64,000 nucleotides of DNA from Odobenus rosmarus divergens (lineage: Eukaryota; Chordata; Mammalia; Carnivora; Odobenidae). Below the pieces are notes generated by a model. It made no database searches. It saw only the letters and a program-made list of their open reading frames with translations, and was not told where the DNA came from. Each line of letters starts with the position of its first letter. Within the stretch, counting starts at the first letter, position 1. Position numbers and translations under genes: made by a program. Positions 56,291 to 64,000 of the stretch are shown here, piece after piece. Location of the stretch: contig NW_004452178.1 in assembly GCF_000321225.1 (NCBI RefSeq), forward strand, positions 273,370-337,369, given 5' to 3'.

Positions 56291-59200
56291 AGGTATAGTT
56301 CATTCTGGATCCTTACAGAAACTAGATGGCACCCCCAAAGTAGGTATTTAAGCAGAATTTAATAAGACGACTATTTACAAAGGTATGAGCAGGTTGTAGG
56401 GAAACCATAAAAGGTAACAACCCCAGGGCTAGTAATAGCAGAAAACCACAATCATCAATGAAGTTTTCAGAAAGAAAACCTTTCAGATAGAAAAGGTGTG
56501 TTGGAGAGGACCACCTAACAGGAACTGTGGCGTTTTTACTGGAGGCAGCCGGCCTGAAGAGATTCTACAGGGAGGGACCCAAGCAAATATTTGCTCTTTC
56601 CAAGCCCCATCTCCCACTGATGCTCTTCAGGGGTGAAGCAGCTGGAATCCAGAAGACCAAAGAGCTCGCTGATATGACCCATACAAAGTATCCTTATTGA
56701 GCACAATGCAGGGTGGGGAAAAATAGAGAGAGGATTTGGGAGAGCAATCAGAAGATGTCCAGCCCACAGGGATGCTAATGACATTTAGGTAGAACCTTTT
56801 TGTACATGATGAATTGTAGCTATGCAGATGAAAACACTGTTACTGTCTAACAGAGTTCCACCGTCCCATCCCTTAACATTCCATTTAGTGTAAATCGTCT
56901 AAACTCCTTTAAAGAAATGGCATTGTTACCACCAGCTCTATCAAACATTAAGACCAAAGCCACAGGTTAGTGAAATCTGAAATTTTCTTATGTTATAGAA
57001 AGTCTTTTTGGAAAGTAACTTATGGCAACCTGAAATGTTTAATGTCACCTAATAACCTATGCACCTTATTTTAAAAATACTTTTGATTAGATGATCTACA
57101 GAGTATACTTTTGAGAGCAGTCTAAATGATTATTATCCAATTCTTATGTAGATTTATAATTAATCTAACAACTATGATCTGACCATGAATATGCCTTTGC
57201 CATCTGGTAACTTTACCCTGAATTTGATCATGAATAATACATAACCATCTGACAGTTGAATCTAATCCATAATGTGGCCATACATGATAAAGATCCATCT
57301 ATAGTGTGCTAATTTATATTCTCCATCATTTTCATCTAATTCCTACCCAGAGCTTTTTCATTGAGTTTCAAGCACCCGGGAACCATCTACCTACACAGTA
57401 GGCCATATGGGATGCAGTGCATATTCTCCAGTGTCCTGGGTCTGATCCTAATTGTCACCAGTCAAGCCAAAATGTGTCACTCCAAACATGGGCAGGGGCA
57501 CTCTTGGGCATTCATAAGATGCTTAATGGGGCTTTCAGTACAGTGTTGCTGACAGTGTGTGTTTTAATTAGACTTGTAAATGCACATTTATTTTTCCCCC
57601 TAGACCAGTCCCACATTCAGGTGAAAGAGACAGCCATGTGACTATAGGTGTCATAGAGTGGCTGGAGAGCATGACCACCTTATAAGAAGTGCACTGTGAG
57701 CATTTGAAAGTATGAGCCAAACAAAATGTTTCCCACCTGACCTCATCACCCTGTCCTACTTTGGTGTTACACTTGCACTTCATCTCCTGTGAGCTGGTAC
57801 TCATCTATGGCTCCTTCTTTAGCAAGCCCCTTCTGGATTGTGGAAGCTGTTAAAATCTCTACTTCACATGCCTTTATCTGTATTCATATTCTAATTCAAA
57901 TGCTTACAATATACAGTACTCATCAAAATGAAAAACATTTCCTGGCCCAATTTGGCTAGCAGTCCATCAGGTTATAAATTTTGTTTTATATGGTTTATGT
58001 GGTTATTTCTTCTCCATCAATCTTGACCCTGGGGCATTCTAACAAGTGGAGCCGAGGATATTTGCAATTCACAGCCATGATTTATTCCCCTTAACAATTT
58101 GTTCTCTACTCCCCATAAAATCTCTAATACTATGGTAGAAATAGAGAAGCTTGGAGGGTGATTTAGTGCTGATAGAAATCTATGAGTTAAATTTTTTAGT
58201 TGGTGACTTTGAAATGACAGTAAGCCCATGACCTTGATATCTGAAAATAATGCCACCTGAATTTGAAAGTGACCACAATCTATATGCATAAATGTGACAG
58301 AATAGTTCTAAATTGTGAGCAGTCTGTTCCACACTTTGTGCTCATCAAAGTTGGCTTTGATTTTTTTTCCTTTTTACTGCACTGTGAGTAGCAGATCCTA
58401 CAGCTCCACTTCAATTAAACCTCCTTAGTTTCATGTAGCCAGAGTCATTGTTGAAAAGCCACCACATTTGTTATTGAAGGTGTGGCCCACTTCCTTTTGC
58501 ATGGGTCCCCCTGAGCCATGTGTATGACCACACCATTGTGTCTACTGCTAATTGATTGGAGGGAGGACCTAACTTGAGACTAGAAAGAAAATAACCTACA
58601 AATCAGCCAATGACCCACAACGTGGACTCAGGCTTTGTCCATCAGGGAAGGAGCCTCAGGCAAACTGATCAGGTACCCACTTTGGGGGGTGGTTTGAAAG
58701 TGACTTGTAAACATTTGATAGTTATGGGGAAAGAATCTGAAAGAGAATAGTAAGCAAAAGCTAAGAGCAGACAGAAACCATAATGTAAGAAGAAATGACA
58801 TCAGCAGTTGAAACTGAAACAGTTGGATTCATCCCATGGTAGATGCAGGAGAAAGAGCACATACTGCTTGGTGAGGGGTAAGACAGCCATAGTGCTGAGC
58901 TGCCATACATCTCAAATAGCCTTGCAGCACTGGGGGAGGGGTCGTCCTGGTTAAATCACCAATTTGCCTATTTATGTCTTTTGTCTAACCCCTAATAGCA
59001 TTTGAGTTTGCAATCCTGATAAAAGGCCTAGGTAATCATGAATTTTCTGAAATAAACTGAGGAAGTGAGAAATTTTAAAAATAGATTCTTTTTCTGAATT
59101 ATCCAATTGAATCTTGTTAATGACCAACAGTGATATACTTGTAATTCTTATATTTGTTTTATTCTCAACATCTGGAATCTACCCTTTGTGCCCTCTATTT

Positions 59201-59599
59201 ATCTAATTAGTGCTTCTGAATGGGGGCACTAGTAGTTTTGAGAGGGACAATTCTTGATTGAGTAATTCTTTTCCATGGATTGCAAGGCATTTAGCCTCTC
59301 TGGCCCAATGAATGACCTAAGTGACCCTCCGTCCTCCCCATTTCTACATTTAAAAATAAACCTATACATCTCCAAATGTCCGCTAGGGGGTAGTACTGGT
59401 CGGTTAAGACCTCCTGAACTAAGCCTTCCCATTTGTCAAGGGGCAGTACAAATCCAACCTTCTTTTTTTAATTCTTTGATTATCAGAGACTGTATTGATT
59501 TCTGTATCTTCTTTGAATTCCCACTGCACTTAGAATCAATAAAGCATCATTGACTTCTTAAATGTGTTTTAATTGCCTCATGTATGTTGGCTTCTCTTC
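56291..59599. other. 3.3-kb repeat-poor block
   Basis: I recognise no interspersed repeat here. Open frames at 56536-56784, 57361-57641 (two phases), 57568-57804, 58017-58289 and 59229-59553 (both strands) are short, overlap each other and show no known motif. With the block at 17839-21089 it is the best place to look for conserved non-coding elements or missed exons. Confidence 0.45.
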
Positions 59600-60110
59600 C
59601 CAATTTGATCATAAATTCTTTAAGAGCTGCAAAGGATCTAAGTAGTTTTTGGTATCCCACATAGTGCCTTATATATAAGTGCTGAGTATTTAATGAATTC
59701 TGACTGGCCTCAATGATCTAGTCTCTGCTTACCTCTTTGGCAATGTTTCCTACCACATCCCCACCCTCACACCTGGCCCTTGTCCCCCTAACATTTAGGA
59801 AAAGCTCTTTAGAGTTCCCTGAACATACCTTGTTAGTTCGCCATCATGCCCCACAGATGCTGTACTTTTAGCATATCTGACGTTCTGCAGTTGCTCTTCT
59901 TCTAGGTGAAGTCCTACCCAGTCTTCAAATTCCAGTCTTTCTGGCTAATTACTCCCTTCTCTCTACTTTGTATGAACTTCTGTGGATGTATAACTTGTCT
60001 GTTTACCTTTATCTTTCTCCTAAAGAGGACAGGAACTATGTCTAAATCATTTCCCTAATCTTAGCCTGATGGTTGGTACTTAGTAAGTGCTGAATTAAGT
60101 GTTGGTTGAT
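59600..60110 (+). mobile_element. L2 fragments
   Basis: 59600-59705 resembles an L2 3' end ('catagtgccttatatataag', 'tgctgagtatttaatgaatt'). 59706-60110 carries another L2 segment ('ggcctcaatgatctagtctc', 'tgaagtcctacccagtcttc', 'aaagaggacaggaactatgt', 'gtacttagtaagtgctgaat'). They may be two copies in the same orientation. Confidence 0.6.
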
Positions 60111-61324
60111 TATAATTGATTATACCATATTTTTAATATTTATGAGCATGAGACACACAGCAGAGAATGGTGAAGAATGTTGGTCACCAAATGGGGGCAG
60201 CCATAACCTTTCCTTTCACCATAGCTTATCTTTTGCTATATAACTCTAAAGAAATAGAAAGTATGTGTCTCCCTACTTTTCAGAGCTTGATTCCAACTTA
60301 TGTAAATAACACGTTTTCGTTAAAGCACCTGAAGCTCTGTTTAATTTCTCTCATTTGGCTTGCTCCCTTTTACAGTGGTGACAGGGAGATACTCAAGACA
60401 GGACATCAGCTGTTATCAGTGACAAATTAACTCAAGCTGAACATTCAGTGGGGAGGCAAAAGAAAGTAACAGTCTGCATTTTATTGGAATAGATTATTTC
60501 CTTTCTCTTTAGCACTGGACTGCAAGAGGTTTCCTCTATTACTCCCCTATGGTAGAGAACAGTGATGTCCGTGTAAGTGTAAAAAGCATCATATAAAATA
60601 GTAATAAAAATAATCATATCAGAAAACCTGTCAACTAATACACTATCTAGGAGAGAAGCATTTGTAGATAGGCATGAATTGACAGGACTTCTGGGCCCAG
60701 AGCTCCTAACAATGTAGGCCTGGTAAGGAGACTTTGGAGATGAGCTATGGTCTTTATTCAGCTCCAGTGATAAATGAGGGAGTTCTGGTTGGTGATGAAA
60801 GGCAAAGATAATGTCTCAGCACCATATTCATCACTGATGGGCCAGAGACCTGAGCCCACCAATTGCTGCTAGGGCCTTCACCAGGAAGTGAAAAAGGTGT
60901 TATGTCAGTGTCATTCTATGAGGTCTCTTCATATCCCCAGGAGTCTTCCAGGTGGTTTGGGGTGGTCTCCCAGAGACACTAGGAGACTCAAGAAGCCACA
61001 GTCTCAACCTCAAGGAGAGAGGGATGAATGGAAAGGTGAAGAATCCCACAAGCTGAATTGCAGTCCATTTCCTTCCTTATATTTCTTCCAAATTTCCAGC
61101 AATTAAATAGGTTGTCGAAAAGGTCTCTAACTTAATAGATGTTTTGTTATACAGTACCTGGAAATGGCTGCACACATGTATGAAATGGATTGGTGACAGA
61201 AATCTATTAGAAGAGTCATGTCTGCCTTTGGCAGCACTGTCACATATAAACATGTTTTTATACTAACTGCTTCACATAAATGGTATTAGTTTTGTATTTG
61301 GCATGGGGGTGAGAGGCGCCACTG
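60111..61324. other. No recognisable feature
   Basis: Unassigned; short frames at 60167-60430 and 60888-61106 have no motif. Confidence 0.4.
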
Positions 61325-61470
61325 GTAAAAGGTCCTCAATCTCCTCTTCCGTAAAATGGAGATATCATTTCCCTTTTTAATTCATGGTGTGAAGTAGAAA
61401 TAATCAATGTAATATATTACAGTGCTAGGTACAGAGGAAAGATACAGTCAACGTTCAGTGTTATTATATA
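61325..61470 (+). mobile_element. MIR SINE, partial
   Basis: 'tcaatctcctcttccgtaaa', 'atggagatatcatttccc' and 'attacagtgctaggtacaga' fit the MIR 3' half. Confidence 0.55.
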
Positions 61471-61814
61471 CTTTCAGGGTTGAAGCAAGACCCAATACTA
61501 TTGTCTCACCAGATTAATATACCATGTACCTAAATATTTTGATCATACAGAAAGCTACTCAAAGGAATAAAATAAGCTATTTAAATCCTTTTCCTTAAGG
61601 AGAGCTCCTAAAACTACAGAAAACTGGCCCATTTTGCCTCTGTCTCACTTACTCACTTAAGACCTTTTCAGAAACTTAGGGGCATAAATTACAGTTCTGA
61701 TACCCTAAGAAATATTTTACAATAAACCCTTGCCACTCACCCAGCTGACTCTTCTAGATATTCCTCTCTCATCTTTTCCAGGGGCTTCTCCACTCCTCTT
61801 CTCAGGAAAGGAAG

Positions 61815-61990
61815 CACCAGAGTATAATAGAAAGAGCTTGAGCTTAGGTTCTAGACAGAGGCTTCAATCCAGAGTTTGGTAATTATTTGGCCATGCAACC
61901 TTGGCAGGTCGCTGAATTTATTCAAGTTTCATTCTACTCTTCTACAAACCAGGAATAATAAAACTTATCCAGTAGGACTGCAGGTAACAT
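61815..61990 (+). mobile_element. MIR SINE
   Basis: 'cagagtataatagaaagagc', 'ttgagcttaggttctagaca', 'ccatgcaaccttggcaggtc', 'gctgaatttattcaagtttc' and 'caaaccaggaataataaaac' run from the MIR 5' end into its core. Confidence 0.72.
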
Positions 61991-62328
61991 GCTGTGGGGA
62001 AAGGGATATGTGTGTGTGTGCATGTGTATGTCCATGAAGGGGGGGGATTGAACCATAGTTCCTATGGATTAGGAATTAACCAGAAAAATTAAAATTAATA
62101 GTCCATAAATGTATTATTGTGTGATTGTCCCACCAATGCTGTGATTCTCCCTTCTCCCCACAAACAAGCACCCAGGAATAATCTGGGACAAGAGCATTGG
62201 GTTAAGAGTAATAAACCCTTCATGTTGAGGCAGGTACTATCTATTTCCTCTGAAATATTTGGCAATTCGATTTGCATCGGTTAGCCTTATTTTCCTCTTC
62301 CAAATAAATTGATACATTGGGATGATCT
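61991..62328. other. Unassigned, with TG- and G-rich runs
   Basis: A short (TG)n stretch lies at 62009-62028 and a G-run near 62039-62047. Nothing else is recognisable. Confidence 0.5.
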
Positions 62329-62343
62329 AAAATGTCTTTTCTA

Positions 62344-62550
62344 GAGCACCTGGATGGTACAGTCAGTTAAGTGTCCAACTCTTGGTTTTTGCCCAGGTCA
62401 TGATCTCAGGGTCCTGAGATGGAACCCCACATTGGGTTCCACACTCAGTGTGGAGTCTGCCTGAGATTCTATCTCCCTCTCCCTCTGCCCCTCCCACTCG
62501 TGCTATCTTTCTCTAAATCAATCAATCTTTAAAAAAATAAAAAATAAAAT
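62344..62550 (+). mobile_element. CAN-SINE (older subfamily)
   Basis: Head GAGCACCTGGATGGTACAGT, 'tccaactcttggtttttgcc' middle, CT tract, and a tail of AATCAATCAATC then AAAATAAAATAAAA. Target duplication aaaatgtcttttcta / aaaatgtctcttcta at 62329-62343 and 62551-62565. The head changes (GGATGGTACAGT) likely weaken its polymerase III A box. Confidence 0.96.
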
Positions 62551-62649
62551 AAAATGTCTCTTCTACCCTTGAAATTCTGTCTCTGTCGTTGTTAACTGTG
62601 TTTCTGTCCTCAGGCTAATCATCTAATTTTTTAATTTCATTCTTAGTTT

Positions 62650-63260
62650 TGTTTTTAGCTGTTAATATTGAAATAATCTTAGATTTACAGAATAAATGCA
62701 AAAATAATACAGAGTTTTCCATACGCTGATGCTAACATTTTGTATATCCATGGCACATTTATCAAAACAGAAATTAATATCGGCACAATAGTATTAACTA
62801 AACTATGGGTTTTATCCAGATTTCTCCAGTTTATTCACTAATGTCATTTTTCTATTCTAGGATCCAATCCAGGATCCCACATTACATTTAGTTGCCATTT
62901 CTCTTTGATCTCCTCCAATCTGTGACAGTTTCTCAGCCCTTTGAGTAACAGTCTTTCCTCATCTTTGACAGCTTAGACACTTTTGAAGAATACTGGTCAG
63001 ATATTTTGTAGAATGTCCCTTAGTTGGTGTTTGTATGATGTTTTCTCACGATTAGACTGGGGTAATGGGTTTGGGGAAAGAATACTACAGAGATGAAGTG
63101 GCCTTTCATCACATCATATCAGGGGTATACGCTACCAACATGACACTAGTAATAATGTTAACACTCTGATCACTTGGTTAAAGAGGTATCTGCCAGATTT
63201 CTCCACTAAAAAGTTATTATTTTTTCCTTTAAATACTCTGTTCCTTAGAAACAATTCACT
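62650..63260 (-). mobile_element. L1M-type 3' UTR, antisense
   Basis: The plus strand opens with the complement of the L1 terminus ('attgaaataatcttagattt') and continues 'ggatccaatccaggatccca', 'cattacatttagttgccatt', 'cttagacacttttgaagaat', 'tagaatgtcccttagttggt', 'tctgatcacttggttaaaga' and 'ggtatctgccagatttctcc'. It is the same 3' UTR type as at 36755-37780. Confidence 0.85.
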
Positions 63261-64000
63261 AAGCCCAGCTTACAGTCAAGATGAGGGGAATAAACCTCCA
63301 CTTCCTAGACAAAGTTGTATCAAAGAATTTGTAATCACCTAATTTTAAGCCATTTGGATGGACCTTTCAGACAGGAAGAAGAAATCCTCCAAATGCCTAG
63401 AAGCAGTATCCAAATACATTACCCTTAGGTTTCTTAACCATCTTCTGCAACAGAATAAATGTTTGACTTCTAGCACCCAACCTGTAAATAATCTTGTTAC
63501 TTCACAAAATCCCAGATACACCATATGCCTACCAGTAATGATATAGGAACAACTATGTTGAATAGCCTTGAAAGTGGACCATGACATATATTAAGGCATG
63601 AATATCCTTTTATCTCAGCATCAACATTACAAATGGGATAATCTCCATTCAAAAAAAAGCAATGCTATACAGTAACCATGTTGTTTGAGGTAAGGATATG
63701 CCTCTGACGGTATGGAGTATGTGGGGGACGGCTATGTGAACACAAAACCCTGTTTAATTTTTGGTTTTTCCTCCCTGATCTACAGGGAGATCGGTTTCCA
63801 GCCCATTGTAGTTATATGAGACCATAAATTTCAGACCTGGCCTCTAAAAACCTTCTGTGTTGCCCTGAATGCTGCCTTTCCTCTTGTCTGCTGGCTGGGG
63901 CTAGGGGTTGCAGTGGAGGCCTCTGAGGTCTTCTGGGTTAGGGGAGATACACTTAGATAGATGGAGCCTAGGTCCCTAAATAGGTGCATGGACCATAACC
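63261..64000. other. No recognisable feature
   Basis: Unassigned to the window end. Opposing short frames at 63345-63587 overlap and look random. Confidence 0.4.

Noticed and set aside
1..64000. CRISPR arrays, bacterial operons, prophage or integrative elements
   Set aside because: Repeats are SINE/LINE/LTR/DNA transposons typical of mammals; there are no regularly spaced identical repeats with unique spacers and no dense coding.

Overview
The window is non-coding DNA from a mammal, almost certainly a carnivore. Sixteen copies of the tRNA-derived CAN-SINE (opening GGCGCCTGGGTGGCTC, then a B box, a CT-rich tract, AATAAA and an A tail) are spread over it, eight on each strand. CAN-SINEs are confined to Carnivora. 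The copies lack the dog-type head (GGTGGCGCAGCGGTTT) and the cat-type internal block (CTGACAGCTCAGAGCC), so I infer an arctoid caniform (bear, seal, mustelid or relative). This is inference, not proof.

I found no convincing protein-coding gene, tRNA, rRNA or CRISPR array. The open frames are short (up to 150 codons) and most fall in repeats or have no recognisable composition. The one stretch resembling an exon is 18333-18525 on the minus strand, which follows a good splice-acceptor-like sequence; it is reported as a candidate only.

Layout. 0-8 kb: a LINE-1 3' end with a decayed ORF2 C-terminus, three CAN-SINEs, an L2 remnant and MIRs. 8-24 kb: mostly unassigned sequence with one CAN-SINE, L1/HAL1 and L2 pieces, microsatellites, and a repeat-poor block at 17.8-21.1 kb. 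24-36 kb: five CAN-SINEs (24.0, 29.5, 31.4 and 33.1 kb, plus older LINE/MIR material around them), a MER5A-like hAT fragment and an LTR. 36-41 kb: the densest part, with an L1 3' UTR, an unusual 1.4-kb inverted-repeat element (37822-39232) and a 1.9-kb L2 with two nested CAN-SINEs. 41-56 kb: alternating MIR, L1, L2 and CAN-SINE copies, two Tigger-like DNA transposons, a MaLR LTR and a hAT-like piece. 56-64 kb: a second repeat-poor block (56.3-59.6 kb), L2, MIR, one CAN-SINE and another L1 3' UTR.

The most interesting structure is 37822-39232. Two arms of about 240 bp, inverted relative to each other and clearly homologous, enclose a degenerate tandem array of units near 60 bp, and a solo LTR has split one unit. 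I do not recognise the family. Nested insertions elsewhere (SINE in L2, SINE in MIR, L1 in MIR) give a relative order of insertion. Repeat family names are from memory of consensus features, and boundaries without a target-site duplication are approximate.
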